This document shows, one piece after another, positions 38,281 through 48,233 of a stretch of 64,000 nt of DNA; positions within the stretch are counted from its first letter, which is position 1; each line of letters starts with the position of its first letter. This DNA comes from an uncultured Lachnospiraceae bacterium (lineage in GTDB: Bacteria; Bacillota; Clostridia; Lachnospirales; Lachnospiraceae). The notes beneath the pieces are model-generated. The model was not told the DNA's origin. It saw nothing but the letters and a program-made list of their open reading frames with translations, and searched no databases. The position numbers and the translations under genes are program-made. The DNA lies in contig CAJTSB010000007.1 in NCBI GenBank assembly GCA_910578825.1, positions 1 through 64,000 on the forward strand, written 5' to 3'.

Positions 38281-40068
38281 CTAATTCACATACCTGATAA
38301 TCGTGTCCCAGACAGACGGGCGTTCCAGTCCCAGTTTCCAATATGCCACCCCTGCAAGCTCATGCTCTTTGAAGACTTTTAACTTCTCTTCCAGAGACGC
38401 TTCATTCTCTATCCAGACCTTAAACGTCTTATCCTCGCTCGCATATTCCGCAACATACTGTCCATCTTCGTCCGACCAGACCGGCTCGGCTCCATTTGCT
38501 GTGCAGATGTCCTCTGTCGTCTGCATTCCCTCTTCCGTACAGGTAAAAGTATAAGGCACATAATCCTCAGATGCGGATTCCACATCTTCCCCGGAGCCAT
38601 CCTTGGGCGTCATTTCCCAGATTCTGCTGTAGAAAGGCAATGCCACAATCGTCTGCTCGGGCGGAACTTCCTTCAGGGTGTCTGCAACACCGTTTTTCAC
38701 AAACCCGATGGAGGACACGGAACCGATATCTTCCGATCCGCTGTAATGCTCATCATACGCCATGATAATCACATAATCCGCAAATACGGCCTGCTCCGCC
38801 CTGTTGTAGAATTCCGTATAAGAAGATGGCACATAGTTGTCTACAGACAAAACCAGATCGTTGTTATCGCACTTAATGGACAACTCGCGGATAAACTGTA
38901 CATAGGAATCCCCTGCCTCCGCGCTCAATGCCTCAAAATCGAGATTGATTCCATCCAGATCATATTCAATTGCCGCCGCAATAATCTGATTGGTAAGATA
39001 ATCTCTGGTCGACGTATGGGTCATCACATACGTCGTATCAACCTCCGGATTTTCCAGATTACTGATCAGTCCCCAGACCTCTACCCCCTGCTGATGGCAA
39101 TACGTGACATAGTCCCGGCTTGCCAGGGAAAAAATATTTCCTTCATTGTCATTTAAGTAAAACCAGGTAGGGGATATCACATTGATTCCCTTCGTAGCCT
39201 GTAAAACATTGGCAACACGCTCATTCGCCTCCTGACTTGTCACCTGATGCCAGCCCAGGCTAATCGTTTCTTCCTTCAGCAGGTGCGTAAACTGCGGTTC
39301 CTCAAAGGGCCGTGAAATCGTCTCACTCGTCACCTCTGACAGCTTTTTCTTTTTCAGATAGCCAATCATGCCGTCTTCGGTACATACCCTGCACCACTCG
39401 TCGCCGCTTTCTATGACCGTCACGCTGCTGCCTTTTTCCACATCCGCCACAATCGGGCTCTTGATGCCCCCCAGCACGCGGATGGCCGTATTTTTCTTAA
39501 CCTCCGCTTTGGAAATCTCTCCCCAGACTGAGGTAATCTGCACGCGGCTCGGTTCTGTATGCACAGAAAAATCAAGATTGGTATAGTTTTGCACAAACTC
39601 CAGCGCAAGATAAACCGTCTCGCCATCTACCTTCGCAATCGTATAGTCCGTATTGTTAATCTTCTTGCCAATCATATATTTATTTTCGCCTGCATTTACC
39701 GAAATCACATCAGAATCTGTGGTATAGCGCAGAATATTCTCATTAAAATCCCAGTAAAAGCGCTCGTTTAGATACTGCCTTACCGCCGTATAATCCAGAT
39801 ATACATGGCTGTCCCAGAATTTCGCCTTTTCCTCCAAAAGCTGCCGGTCCAAAATCAACGCCATATCCTCTGTACCCTGAACATGGTAGTATTCCTGCAA
39901 ATCCACCCGCTCTTTCGTAGGCGTATACTTCTTAACCACCATACTGATTAATGCTATGAAAAGCACTATCACAATAAATGCAATGCCAACCAGTACAGGC
40001 ATTACATTCACTTTTGGTTTCCTCGGTCGTTTCATTCTCTGTCTGTTTACTCTCCCTGATTCCGGCAT
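38281..40068 (-). CDS. Membrane-anchored GH18 protein with SH3-like domain
   Basis: 595 aa. Signal-anchor at about 23-46; a copper-amine-oxidase-N-like stalk (about 90-165); an SH3-like domain (about 190-245); and a GH18 catalytic domain (about 265-590). The motif DLDGINLDFEAL carries the catalytic DxxDxDxE pattern with an intact Glu. Such YaaH/SleL-like enzymes cut peptidoglycan or related glycans in the wall or spore cortex. AGGAGGAG precedes the ATG. Confidence 0.85.
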   Translation of the reverse strand: MPESGRVNRQRMKRPRKPKVNVMPVLVGIAFIVIVLFIALISMVVKKYTPTKERVDLQEYYHVQGTEDMALILDRQLLEEKAKFWDSHVYLDYTAVRQYLNERFYWDFNENILRYTTDSDVISVNAGENKYMIGKKINNTDYTIAKVDGETVYLALEFVQNYTNLDFSVHTEPSRVQITSVWGEISKAEVKKNTAIRVLGGIKSPIVADVEKGSSVTVIESGDEWCRVCTEDGMIGYLKKKKLSEVTSETISRPFEEPQFTHLLKEETISLGWHQVTSQEANERVANVLQATKGINVISPTWFYLNDNEGNIFSLASRDYVTYCHQQGVEVWGLISNLENPEVDTTYVMTHTSTRDYLTNQIIAAAIEYDLDGINLDFEALSAEAGDSYVQFIRELSIKCDNNDLVLSVDNYVPSSYTEFYNRAEQAVFADYVIIMAYDEHYSGSEDIGSVSSIGFVKNGVADTLKEVPPEQTIVALPFYSRIWEMTPKDGSGEDVESASEDYVPYTFTCTEEGMQTTEDICTANGAEPVWSDEDGQYVAEYASEDKTFKVWIENEASLEEKLKVFKEHELAGVAYWKLGLERPSVWDTIIRYVN

Positions 40069-40156
40069 AATCTCCTCCTATGTAATCTCCAACACGCAGC
40101 TCCCTCCAAAGACTATGTATCAGATCTCATCGCAAAAATCTCCTGTAATACAAAAA

Positions 40157-40197
40157 GGGACTATTGCAACATACCCTGACTATATTTGCAACAGCCC
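40157..40197 (-). terminator. Terminator after mecA
   Basis: Imperfect arms built on GGGCTGTTGCAA and TTGCAATAGTCCC are followed on the minus strand by TTTTTG. It lies 7 nt after the mecA stop. Confidence 0.6.
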
Positions 40198-40203
40198 TCC
40201 CTG

Positions 40204-40989
40204 TTAAATTCTGCTCAAAACCTGCAATGCGTCTTTCTTTAAAATGACATCATAGTGCTCCTCAAAATATGCCCGTATTGCAGATGAATATTTTTCCTGA
40301 TGTGCGTACTCTGCTAAAATGTTACATACTTTATTAAATTCTTCCGGTGTATGCTGGCTCTTGCTGATTACCAGATAATACTTGCGGTTTACATTGTTCT
40401 TATACAATACGTTGCATCCGTTATAAAATCCCTTCAACACCCGTGCCAGACGGTTAACCTCGTCAAGCTCGTCAAAAACAAAGAGTTTGGTGATATCCAC
40501 CAGCACAGGATCTTCCTTCTCTTGTTTCACCGTCTGCTCAAGGGGAATAAAATCATTCTCTTTCTGGGCAGCGTCGGCAATCTTCTTCGCCTCTTCCTGA
40601 ATCTTGCGGAACAAATCCAGAATATCATCTGCGCCCGTCGTTTCAAAGGCATGTTCATTGTCCCCATTTGTCAAATTGTTCGAGGTCTCGTCCTCCGGAT
40701 CACCCGGGGCAAACTGTGAAAACCGGGTATCAAGCTCTTCCGGATATTCCACTTTCGTTATAATCAATATAATCGTATCCGCAGATAATGGAATTGCCTC
40801 TATCATCAGCGGTATGTCCTCTGCTTCAAATCCACACTCATATGCTGCCTGCTGCATCATATCCCGAAAAAGCATCTTTGCCTTCTCAGTGCCATATGCC
40901 AGCTCACTCAGTTTGAGCTGCCGATCCGCCAGGTCCTCCCTGGTTAGCGTGCAGCGAATCTGGTTCTCACTTACTTTCTCAATCTTCAT
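40204..40989 (-). CDS. mecA: Adaptor protein MecA
   Basis: 261 aa. The N-terminal part (MKIEKVSENQIRCTLTREDL) binds substrate and the C-terminal part (about 165-255) binds ClpC, directing proteins to ClpCP degradation. The acidic, low-complexity linker (about 90-160) is normal. AAGGGATC precedes the ATG at 40989. Promoter and a leader hairpin lie just upstream; mecA is followed by GH18 in the same direction. Confidence 0.92.
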   Translation of the reverse strand: MKIEKVSENQIRCTLTREDLADRQLKLSELAYGTEKAKMLFRDMMQQAAYECGFEAEDIPLMIEAIPLSADTIILIITKVEYPEELDTRFSQFAPGDPEDETSNNLTNGDNEHAFETTGADDILDLFRKIQEEAKKIADAAQKENDFIPLEQTVKQEKEDPVLVDITKLFVFDELDEVNRLARVLKGFYNGCNVLYKNNVNRKYYLVISKSQHTPEEFNKVCNILAEYAHQEKYSSAIRAYFEEHYDVILKKDALQVLSRI

Positions 40990-41050
40990 ATGATCCCTTC
41001 CTTCTTCATTACACATCTGCATCAGGAATTAATATGTTTGAATTCACTCT

Positions 41051-41066
41051 CGGGAGCCTTCCCGAT
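41051..41066 (-). other. Hairpin in the mecA leader
   Basis: TCGGGA and TCCCGA pair around a four-base loop, 13 nt after the promoter -10 and about 60 nt before the start codon. No T-run. It may stabilise the mRNA or be a regulatory stem. Confidence 0.45.
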
Positions 41067-41078
41067 TAGGTACTCAAA

Positions 41079-41108
41079 GTATATTACATATTCTTATCTC
41101 ACGTCAAG
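41079..41108 (-). promoter_or_regulatory. mecA promoter
   Basis: TTGACG (41103-41108), 18 nt, TATACT (41079-41084) on the minus strand. Confidence 0.7.
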
Positions 41109-41109
41109 T

Positions 41110-41960
41110 CGAAGTCTGCCGGATTTTCTAAAAAATCTGTGAAAAATCTAAATAATTCGCAAAAACTATTGCACTGGTATTATTTGTATGTTATAAATGT
41201 CCCAGAGATGCCGGTCTGGTTCAGGCAGAAAGGAGCCAAACCATATCAAGCAACGTTCTGCAATTCTTCTATTTATATTATATCATTTTATTCCCAAAAA
41301 GTAACCTGTTTCCTTATCATCGGTCTGCCAGATTTTATAATTAACAGAAGACGCCGGATGAAAAAGAAACTTTGGGAGAATATACGTTGCAGAATCGGAA
41401 AATATGACAAGTTTCGCCGGATACTTATTTCACTTCAGGAACCGTACTTCAAAAATCGCACAGTCGGCGCCGAAGAACGTCAGATTTTCCAGTAATCTTC
41501 TAATTTTTTCAAACATCTATATTTCCATGCATTTTTTATGCCCGCAAGGGCATTCTGACAGCAACTAGTATATGAATATCTAATGCATTTTAACCCAAAA
41601 GAATTTACCACCGCCTGTTCCATACCATCCTGCCCAGTATGCAGGACAACGCACCTCTCAGGAGATTTTATCCAAGCGACCGTCCCAGTCAGATTCCATA
41701 TTATTACACTGTGCTGGCAGTTGCGGAACTTATCTTCCGTATTGGGAAAAGAAAAAAGAGCTCGGAATCACTCATAGGTTCTGTCGTTTAAAAATCCGGC
41801 ATTTTGCAACATCTTGTACTTCTAAAAATAATATATCACAAAATAACTTCATGTTACACGAAGAAGAAAGGAGGAAATCATTCATTCGATTGCTTTTATT
41901 ATAATGAAATAGGGTGAGAATTCTTATTCACGAATCAAAGGATTACATTTTATCAGAAGA
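41110..41960. other. Gene-poor stretch of about 850 nt
   Basis: No frame here has both a ribosome site and a recognisable protein. Short open frames at 41139-41495 (+) and 41583-41777 (+) have protein-like patches (for example KYDKFRRILISLQEPYFKN; also YYTVLAVAELIFRIGKRK in a third frame near 41700), so decayed genes are possible. A hairpin with a GCAA loop lies at about 41537-41552. Confidence 0.45.
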
Positions 41961-41966
41961 ACAGAG

Positions 41967-41990
41967 CGGGGACTGTTTAAACAGCCCCCG
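41967..41990 (-). terminator. Terminator after the DUF1858 gene
   Basis: CGGGG and CTGTT pair with AACAG and CCCCG around a short AT loop, immediately after the stop codon. The following minus-strand sequence is only moderately T-rich. Confidence 0.5.
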
Positions 41991-41995
41991 TTTCA

Positions 41996-42196
41996 TTATT
42001 TTGCCAGAAAATCATTGATTTTCGTCACCAGTGCATCCGGCTCAATTCCATGTACCATGGCCGCCTCCGCAATCGTCTCCATCTGGGAAGATGGACAGCC
42101 GAGGCAGTGCATCCCTATCTCCAGCAGGAGCGGCGCAACGTTTTCATCAATCTGGAGCAATTCTCCAATCATCGTCTCCTTGGTTACCTGTGCCAT
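41996..42196 (-). CDS. DUF1858 (disulfide redox-associated) protein
   Basis: 66 aa. The ends MIGELLQIDENVAPLLLEIGMHCLGCPSS and ETIAEAAMVHGIEPDALVTKIN define DUF1858, a small domain with a CxxC motif (here CLGC) linked to hybrid-cluster-protein-type redox proteins. Role unknown. The ATG at 42196 follows AAGGAGG; the longer frame to 42280 enters the inverted-repeat element and is rejected. Confidence 0.88.
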   Translation of the reverse strand: MAQVTKETMIGELLQIDENVAPLLLEIGMHCLGCPSSQMETIAEAAMVHGIEPDALVTKINDFLAK

Positions 42197-42269
42197 TTTA
42201 TATTCCTCCTTACGTTTGAACGTATAATTCGCGATACTGTTCATATTTGAGTTTGCCCATTTTGCAATT

Positions 42270-42408
42270 TCATAGTACAAAAAGGTTTACATCACATTGT
42301 GATGTAAACACTTTGCACATAAAAGCGCTATGGAAAACCCATTTTCCAGACGCTTTTTGTGCAAGATGTCTCTGCTGCCTATGGCAGCAAGACCTTTTTG
42401 TACTATGA
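42270..42408. repeat. Cloverleaf-like inverted-repeat element (139 nt)
   Basis: A perfect 17-bp closing stem (42270-42286 with 42392-42408) encloses three further hairpins: an 11-bp stem with GTTTACATCAC arms (42285-42309), a long stem 42313-42364 with inner TGGAAAA/TTTTCCA, and GCTGCC/GGCAGC (42374-42388). No target-site duplication is evident. It may be a MITE or a structured RNA. Confidence 0.7.
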
Positions 42409-42503
42409 TATCGGTTATTATAAAAATAGGAAAACTCAAATGACTATAGTATTTCGCCTGCCTCCTATTATAATACCAAATTTTTAATAATGCAATCTTT
42501 TAC

Positions 42504-42532
42504 TTGTAATCGAAGAGTGTTTGTATTAAAAT
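42504..42532 (+). promoter_or_regulatory. Ferredoxin promoter
   Basis: TTGTAA (42504-42509), 17 nt, TAAAAT (42527-42532). Between this and the ribosome site lies a perfect palindrome AATGAATATTCATT (42562-42575), a possible operator. Confidence 0.6.
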
Positions 42533-42594
42533 ATAGTTTAAAGCTACCATTGTGTAAGCTTAATGAATATTCATTTTATAAGGAGGAACTTATT

Positions 42595-42765
42595 ATGGCA
42601 TACGTTATTACCGACGCTTGTGTAAGCTGTGGAACCTGTGAAGGTGAATGTCCTGTTGGCGCAATCTCCGCTGGTGATGGAAAATATGAAATCGCTGCTG
42701 ATACTTGTATCGATTGCGGAACATGCGCAGGTGCATGCCCTACAGGCGCTATTGAGCAGGGTTAA
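42595..42765 (+). CDS. 2[4Fe-4S] ferredoxin
   Basis: 56 aa, typical clostridial size. Two CxxCxxCxxxCP cluster-binding motifs, CVSCGTCEGECP (about 9-20) and CIDCGTCAGACP (about 38-49), give two [4Fe-4S] clusters for low-potential electron transfer in fermentation. AAGGAGG precedes the ATG and a terminator follows directly. Confidence 0.97.
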   Translation: MAYVITDACVSCGTCEGECPVGAISAGDGKYEIAADTCIDCGTCAGACPTGAIEQG

Positions 42766-42790
42766 TCTCTGATTCGTACATGAAAACAAA

Positions 42791-42827
42791 AGAGCTTCTA
42801 TCTCACAGTGAGGTGGAAGCTCTTTTT
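42791..42827 (+). terminator. Ferredoxin terminator
   Basis: AGAGCTTC and GAAGCTCT arms around a partly paired loop, followed by TTTTT. The VanZ gene begins 24 nt later, so it depends on readthrough or its own promoter. Confidence 0.85.
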
Positions 42828-42850
42828 CTACCATAAATGAGGTCAAACAT

Positions 42851-43339
42851 ATGAGAAAAAAGATTACCGGTATTTTCATCATCCTCTGGATGATAATTAT
42901 TTTTGCCTTTTCTGCCCAGCCGGCAGTACAATCTTCCGAAATCAGCGGCAGCGTTGCATACCGGATTGCAGAATGGCAAAATCATTTTTTCCGCTCAAAC
43001 AAAAGTAAAGCGGAATTATACAGGCAGGCAGAGTCCATGCAGCTGATAATACGCAAGGGCGCACATATGGGCGAATATGCCTTGCTGGCATTGTTTCTGT
43101 GTCTGCACTTGAATTGCTATGCAATAAGCAGAAGGCGACAGGCATTGCTGGCAACAGGAATCACTGCCGGCTATGCCGCCACGGACGAATTTCACCAGCT
43201 CTTTGTACCAGGGCGTGCCGGAAGGTTTTCCGATGTTTGTATCGACACCCTGGGAGGCATCCTGGGATTACTCCTTTGGCTCATCCTGTTCCAGCTCTGG
43301 TATAAGCGAAAACAATATTCTTCAAAAAAGAGATGCTAA
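42851..43339 (+). CDS. VanZ-family membrane protein
   Basis: 162 aa with four membrane helices. FSAQP near the N terminus, RKGAHMGEYALLA (about 68) and ATDEFHQLFVPGRAGRFSDVCIDTLGG (about 109-135) are the VanZ signature. The family includes the teicoplanin-resistance accessory VanZ, but most members are uncharacterised; no van genes are nearby. GAGGT precedes the ATG. Confidence 0.92.
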   Translation: MRKKITGIFIILWMIIIFAFSAQPAVQSSEISGSVAYRIAEWQNHFFRSNKSKAELYRQAESMQLIIRKGAHMGEYALLALFLCLHLNCYAISRRRQALLATGITAGYAATDEFHQLFVPGRAGRFSDVCIDTLGGILGLLLWLILFQLWYKRKQYSSKKRC

Positions 43340-43355
43340 ACAGCACCTCTTTTTT
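43324..43355. terminator. Bidirectional terminator between VanZ and MerR genes
   Basis: A6GAG and CTCT6 arms with an inner GCT/AGC pair, overlapping the VanZ stop codon. Confidence 0.85.
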
Positions 43356-43370
43356 AATATTCTGTAAGAA

Positions 43371-43988
43371 TCATGTAGTTAAGTTTGGATTTAACTTCTT
43401 CTCTTCTTTTAGTATCTTCGCCGCATTCTTCTCTTTTTCCTTCTTTTTTCTGCCAAACCTCCTTCCCTTATGCTGCGCGCGAATGGCAGCATCCAGTTTT
43501 CGGAACCGCTCTTCCTCCGCTTCATCCTGTTCCCGCATGAGATAATTCATTTCCTTCAGCACTCTTTCGCCAACCTGAACACCAACCTCTTTTCCAAGGG
43601 CGGTATTGTTCTCCTCCATCGCCTGCCTGACAATATTTGTCATCATCATTTGAAATTGTTCCAGCTTTACAGTGTTTGCAGCGGAACTATTATGATGTTT
43701 TACAGGATAAGATGGCTCTGCCTCAGGATATTCATGGTTTGCCCTGGCAACCTGATTCCCTCCGGAACTGTTATGTATCATCATTCGAATGGCTTTCAAT
43801 TGATAGCCCTGTTCTTTCCACTCTTTTATCTTTTGGAATTGCGCTATATTTTCTTCCGTGTAATAGCGGTGTCCCATCTCATTACGTGGGATGGCAAGCT
43901 CTAATTCTTCTTCCCAGTACCGCAGGACGTGCGACTCGACATTTACAATGTTTGCCGCGTCTGAAATCATATAGCGTTCATTTTCCAC
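43371..43988 (-). CDS. MerR-type DNA-binding protein
   Basis: 205 aa. N-terminal MerR helix-turn-helix (about 5-70; NVESHVLRYWEEELELAIPRN, GHRYYTEENI), a linker rich in Asn/Ser, and a helical, strongly basic C terminus. The layout (MerR head, coiled coil, basic tail) recalls RacA/chromosome-associated MerR-like proteins more than metal sensors. GTG start with AAAGGAGG upstream. Confidence 0.82.
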   Translation of the reverse strand: MENERYMISDAANIVNVESHVLRYWEEELELAIPRNEMGHRYYTEENIAQFQKIKEWKEQGYQLKAIRMMIHNSSGGNQVARANHEYPEAEPSYPVKHHNSSAANTVKLEQFQMMMTNIVRQAMEENNTALGKEVGVQVGERVLKEMNYLMREQDEAEEERFRKLDAAIRAQHKGRRFGRKKKEKEKNAAKILKEEKKLNPNLTT

Positions 43989-44114
43989 ATTCTCAACCTC
44001 CTTTTATAGGAACGTGACAGCCTGTCCCTTTTACTATCTCTATTTTAACGATTTATGCCTGCGCTTACAATCTTTTTTCATCGTGAAATAACGACATAAT
44101 TTTTAATACAATCG

Positions 44115-45443
44115 TTATTTTTCCATGTTTACGAACTTTGTATACTGCGGCAGCCACACAAGATTGACAGTTCCTATCGGACCGTTTCTCTGCTTGGCAA
44201 TGATAATCTCCGCTATATTCTTGTCCTCTGTATCTTTGTTATAGTAATCATCCCGGTAAATGAACATCACCACATCTGCGTCCTGCTCAATCGCACCTGA
44301 TTCACGCAAGTCTGAGAGCATGGGCCTGTGATCCGGTCTCTGCTCCACCTGACGGCTTAACTGTGACAATGCTATCACCGGAACATTCAGTTCTCTGGCC
44401 AGTCCTTTTAAAGAACGGGAAATATCCGATATCTCCTGCTGTCTGGAATCCGACCTCCCCGAACCGGACATCAACTGAAGGTAGTCAATGATAATAAGTT
44501 TTAAATCATGTTCCAGTTTATATTTCCGGCATTTGGAACGCAGCTCCGATATGGAAATACCCGGCGTGTCGTCAATGATCAATTTGGATTTGCCAATCGT
44601 TCCCGCTCCCTCAATCAATTTCTCCCAGTCGGAATCCGCCAGATTTCCGGAACGAAGAAGTTGTGCATCCACTCTTGCCTCTAAGGCAAACAGACGATTC
44701 ATCAGCTGTTCCTTTGACATCTCCAGACTGAAGATTGCCGTGGCAAGGTTACTGTGAAACGCTACATACTGTGCAATATTCAACACAAACGCCGTCTTTC
44801 CCATAGAAGGACGCGCGGCTACCAGAATCAGATCCGACGGCTGCATCCCGGACATGCGGTAATCTAAATCCATAAATCCTGTGGCAATTCCGGTCACATT
44901 CCCCTTCTGTTTCGAGGCCAGCTCAATCTTCTCAAGCGTATTTATGACAATCTGCTTAATGGGAACGAAATCCTCTCCGTTACGATTCTGGAGGAGATTG
45001 AATATCTGTTTCTCCGTCTCCGCCATAATATCTTCCACGTTATCGCGATCCAGATAACACTGATTGGCAATCTCTTCATTGACCTTAATCAACCTGCGCA
45101 GCATCGCCTTTTCTTTTACAATATTGGCATAATACTTAATATTTGCAGAAGTCGGCACAGACGTCACCAGCTCGCCCACAAATTCCATGCTGCTGAGTTC
45201 CGCCGGAACATCTTTCTCCCTCAGACGGTTCTGGAGCATAACGACGTCCACCGGTTTCTCCTCATTGAAAAGCTCCACCATGGATTCAAACAGCACGCCG
45301 TACTGCTGATGATAAAAATCCTCGCGGATTAAAATTTCCGAAGCCACAATGATTGCCTCCCTGTCCATAATCATGGATCCAATCACCGACTGCTCTGCTT
45401 CCAGATTGTTCGGCATAATCCGCTTAATCAGGGCTTCTTCCAT
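44115..45443 (-). CDS. dnaB: Replicative DNA helicase
   Basis: 442 aa. N-terminal DnaB domain (LEAEQSVIGSMIMD), then the RecA-like helicase with Walker A ARPSMGKTAF (about 210), Walker B LIIIDYLQLM and the QLSRQVEQR finger. It unwinds DNA at the replication fork. AGGAGG precedes the ATG, 13 nt after rplI. Confidence 0.97.
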   Translation of the reverse strand: MEEALIKRIMPNNLEAEQSVIGSMIMDREAIIVASEILIREDFYHQQYGVLFESMVELFNEEKPVDVVMLQNRLREKDVPAELSSMEFVGELVTSVPTSANIKYYANIVKEKAMLRRLIKVNEEIANQCYLDRDNVEDIMAETEKQIFNLLQNRNGEDFVPIKQIVINTLEKIELASKQKGNVTGIATGFMDLDYRMSGMQPSDLILVAARPSMGKTAFVLNIAQYVAFHSNLATAIFSLEMSKEQLMNRLFALEARVDAQLLRSGNLADSDWEKLIEGAGTIGKSKLIIDDTPGISISELRSKCRKYKLEHDLKLIIIDYLQLMSGSGRSDSRQQEISDISRSLKGLARELNVPVIALSQLSRQVEQRPDHRPMLSDLRESGAIEQDADVVMFIYRDDYYNKDTEDKNIAEIIIAKQRNGPIGTVNLVWLPQYTKFVNMEK

Positions 45444-45456
45444 ATATGCCTTCCTC

Positions 45457-45906
45457 CTATTCCTCTGTCACTTTTACCTTCAGGGTACCCGTAACCTTAG
45501 GATGAAATTTGATCTTAATCTCGTGTACTCCCAGCGTTTTCAAACCGCCATCCGGAAGCTGCATTTTCTTTTTATCCAACTCCATACCAATCTGCTCTTT
45601 TGCTGCCGCGGCGATCTCCTTTGTGGAAACAGAGCCAAACGTTTTGCCGCCCTCTCCTGTCTTCAAGGTCACCATTACCTCTTTGCTGCTAATCTCTTCC
45701 GCCAGCTCCTTTGCCTTTGCGAGGTTTTCCTGCGCCACTTTTTCCTCGTGCTGGTTTCTCAGTTTCAAATCATTCAGGTTCTTTGCATTTGCCTCCACGC
45801 CTAATTTCTTGGGCAAAATCATATTCCTTGCATAACCGTCGCTGACATTTACAATATCGCCTTTCTTTCCCAGCGATTTTACGTCTTCCTGTAAAATTAC
45901 TTTCAT
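45457..45906 (-). CDS. rplI: 50S ribosomal protein L9
   Basis: 149 aa. N-terminal motif [28 protein letters not shown], a long connecting helix and the C-terminal domain with [13 protein letters not shown]. Overlaps gdpP by 4 nt (ATGA). The gdpP-rplI-dnaB order is conserved in Firmicutes. Confidence 0.97.
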   Translation of the reverse strand: MKVILQEDVKSLGKKGDIVNVSDGYARNMILPKKLGVEANAKNLNDLKLRNQHEEKVAQENLAKAKELAEEISSKEVMVTLKTGEGGKTFGSVSTKEIAAAAKEQIGMELDKKKMQLPDGGLKTLGVHEIKIKFHPKVTGTLKVKVTEE

Positions 45907-47987
45907 ACTTCCAGGTCTCCTTCCTCAAGCATCTGATCCAATGTTTTCTGAATCTTCCCTTTTGCTTCATATACGGTACAGCCTTCCAGCTGCGCGCCGG
46001 CAACATTCAGATGGCCGCCGCCGCCCATGCGCTCCATAATGATCTGTACGTTGATTTCATCAATGGAACGCGAACTGATATATATTTTGTCATTATACTC
46101 GGTGAGCACAAATGACGCTTTAATTCCTACAATATTCAACAATTCATTTGCCGCCTGCGCACCGGCAATCGTGGGACTCTCCACGCGCGGGTCTGCCGGG
46201 CAGATGGAAATAGCAAACGCGCCCTTGTAAACCTCGGCATGTCGTACGGCCTCCGCACGCGCCTTATACGCTGCCATATCGTCTCTCAACAGTTTACGCA
46301 CTCTGGTAACCTCCGCGCCGCAACGCCTCAGATATGCTGCCGCCTCAAAAGTGCGAACGCCCGTTTTGGTCATGAAATTGTTGGTGTCAATCAGAATGCC
46401 GGCATAAATACTGTCCGCCTCATTTGATTTCAAATGTATATTCTCATCAAAATACTGTAACATTTCCGCCACCATTTCACAGGTAGAGGAGGCATATGCC
46501 TCAATATAAGAAAGAACCGCATTTTCAATGACTTCACTGCCCTGCCTGTGATGGTCAAACACGACGATATTCTTGGACATACGCAAGAGCTCCGGGCACT
46601 CCGTATAATTGGGGCGGTTCGTATCTACCACCACAATCACGCTTCCGCCGTTTACCATCTCTATCGCTCTTTCGCTGCGCACAAACATATCTTCCGGATA
46701 TCCCTTGTCCTCACTGAAACACTCCTTCATCGGACGCAGGGAAGAAGTTACCTCGTTCAATACGATATGCGCCTTCTTTCCCATGACCTGCGCGGCACAG
46801 TAAATGCCGACGGCTGCCCCAAACGCGTCCATGTCGCTGATGCTGTGTCCCATGATAAATACCTGCTCCCGGCTTGCAAAGAGCTCCCGCAACGCATGAG
46901 CCTTGACCCGCGCCTTGACCCGCGTCATCTTTTCCATCTGTCTGGATTTTCCACCAAAATAAGAAATCTTTTCTCCGTCCTTGACAACGACCTGATCGCC
47001 GCCCCTGCCAAGCGCAAGATCCATCGCCATCCGGGAAAATTCATGTTTCTGGTTGTAATTGGTATCCGTGACCCCGATACCCATACTCAGCGTCACCGCC
47101 ATCTCATTGCCGACTTTAATCGTCTTAACGCCCTCCAGAATACTGAATTTATCTTTGATCAGCTCTTCCAGATATTTTTTCTTAAATACTACATAATACT
47201 TATCTTTTTCAATTTTTTTGATGATACCGTCGCGCTCGGAAAAATATTTGCTTACCTTCCGGTCAACCAACGCTACCAGCAGCGAACGCTTGACCTCCTC
47301 GATACTCTCCAGCGCTTCCTCATAATTATCAATGCAGACCTGCGCTGATACAAGCTGCTGCTCTCTGTTCTCGCGGATATGGCGATGCAGTTCTGTCTCA
47401 TCAAAGAGGTAAAGGGCTGTCAGATACTGATCCTTCACCTCCGCCTCAAGAACCCCTTCATCCGGCAGATCCTGCTCCGTAATCTGTTCCTTCTCATCTT
47501 CGGTATGAAAATAGATTCTGCTGATATTTGCCCGGTATATTCGATCTTTCCACTCAATCTGAATGCTCTTTGACTGCTCCTCCTTTTCCAGAAGTTCCCT
47601 GGTAATGGATGGAAAAATACTGGTAATCGATTTATGATATCTTTTATCCTTCTCCGTAGCCCGGGAAAATGCCTCGTTCATCCATAGAATTTTGCTGTTA
47701 AATTCCAAAAGGGCATAGGGAATCTCAAACTCGTCCAAAAGTTTCTTCTGCACCGTTCCATACTGTGTAGCAAAATTAATGGCTTCTTTGCGAACAGAGG
47801 AGCGGTATAGCAAATAAAGCCCCAGCGTAATCACAAAATATACGACGGCAAATACAGATACGTACACTCCTGCCTGTTTGCTGATATAATATAACGGTAT
47901 GTTCAACACTATAATCAGCACCGTCAATAACAACGGCCAGTACATATAGTTACTCAATGGTCCTTTGATTGATTTTTTTCTTTTCAT
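45903..47987 (-). CDS. gdpP: Cyclic-di-AMP phosphodiesterase GdpP
   Basis: 694 aa. Two membrane helices (about 14-60), a PAS-like domain, a degenerate GGDEF domain (about 170-310) and DHH/DHHA1 domains (about 345-690). Metal-binding residues are in [31 protein letters not shown] and the final [12 protein letters not shown]. It hydrolyses c-di-AMP to pApA, tuning wall and potassium homeostasis. GAGGT precedes the ATG. Confidence 0.96.
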   Translation of the reverse strand: MKRKKSIKGPLSNYMYWPLLLTVLIIVLNIPLYYISKQAGVYVSVFAVVYFVITLGLYLLYRSSVRKEAINFATQYGTVQKKLLDEFEIPYALLEFNSKILWMNEAFSRATEKDKRYHKSITSIFPSITRELLEKEEQSKSIQIEWKDRIYRANISRIYFHTEDEKEQITEQDLPDEGVLEAEVKDQYLTALYLFDETELHRHIRENREQQLVSAQVCIDNYEEALESIEEVKRSLLVALVDRKVSKYFSERDGIIKKIEKDKYYVVFKKKYLEELIKDKFSILEGVKTIKVGNEMAVTLSMGIGVTDTNYNQKHEFSRMAMDLALGRGGDQVVVKDGEKISYFGGKSRQMEKMTRVKARVKAHALRELFASREQVFIMGHSISDMDAFGAAVGIYCAAQVMGKKAHIVLNEVTSSLRPMKECFSEDKGYPEDMFVRSERAIEMVNGGSVIVVVDTNRPNYTECPELLRMSKNIVVFDHHRQGSEVIENAVLSYIEAYASSTCEMVAEMLQYFDENIHLKSNEADSIYAGILIDTNNFMTKTGVRTFEAAAYLRRCGAEVTRVRKLLRDDMAAYKARAEAVRHAEVYKGAFAISICPADPRVESPTIAGAQAANELLNIVGIKASFVLTEYNDKIYISSRSIDEINVQIIMERMGGGGHLNVAGAQLEGCTVYEAKGKIQKTLDQMLEEGDLEV

Positions 47988-48064
47988 TTATTTTTACCTC
48001 AGTCGGATAAACCCCTCTCCTTCATCGCCCATTTCCCCAATGCCTGTCTTTTTTGCTATTTTGC

Positions 48065-48094
48065 ATTATATCATATTTTAATTATCATTTTCAA
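48065..48094 (-). promoter_or_regulatory. gdpP-rplI-dnaB operon promoter
   Basis: TTGAAA (48089-48094), 18 nt, TATAAT (48065-48070) on the minus strand. Confidence 0.65.
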
Positions 48095-48233
48095 TCACAA
48101 GATACAGTATGTTTTCGTTACTATTTCACAAATTTCACATAATTTTTAAGATTTTCTTTACTAATCTTATATAATATGTTATTTTAATAATAGACCATTT
48201 TTTAATGTATTTTTTTGAAGGGAGGCCTCTTTC

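Noticed and set aside
41139..41495. 118-codon plus-strand frame
   Set aside because: No ribosome site and a patchwork composition; noted only as part of the gene-poor stretch.
42851..43339. Glycopeptide-resistance locus
   Set aside because: The gene is VanZ-like, but no vanH/A/X/S/R genes are near; most VanZ relatives are not resistance genes.
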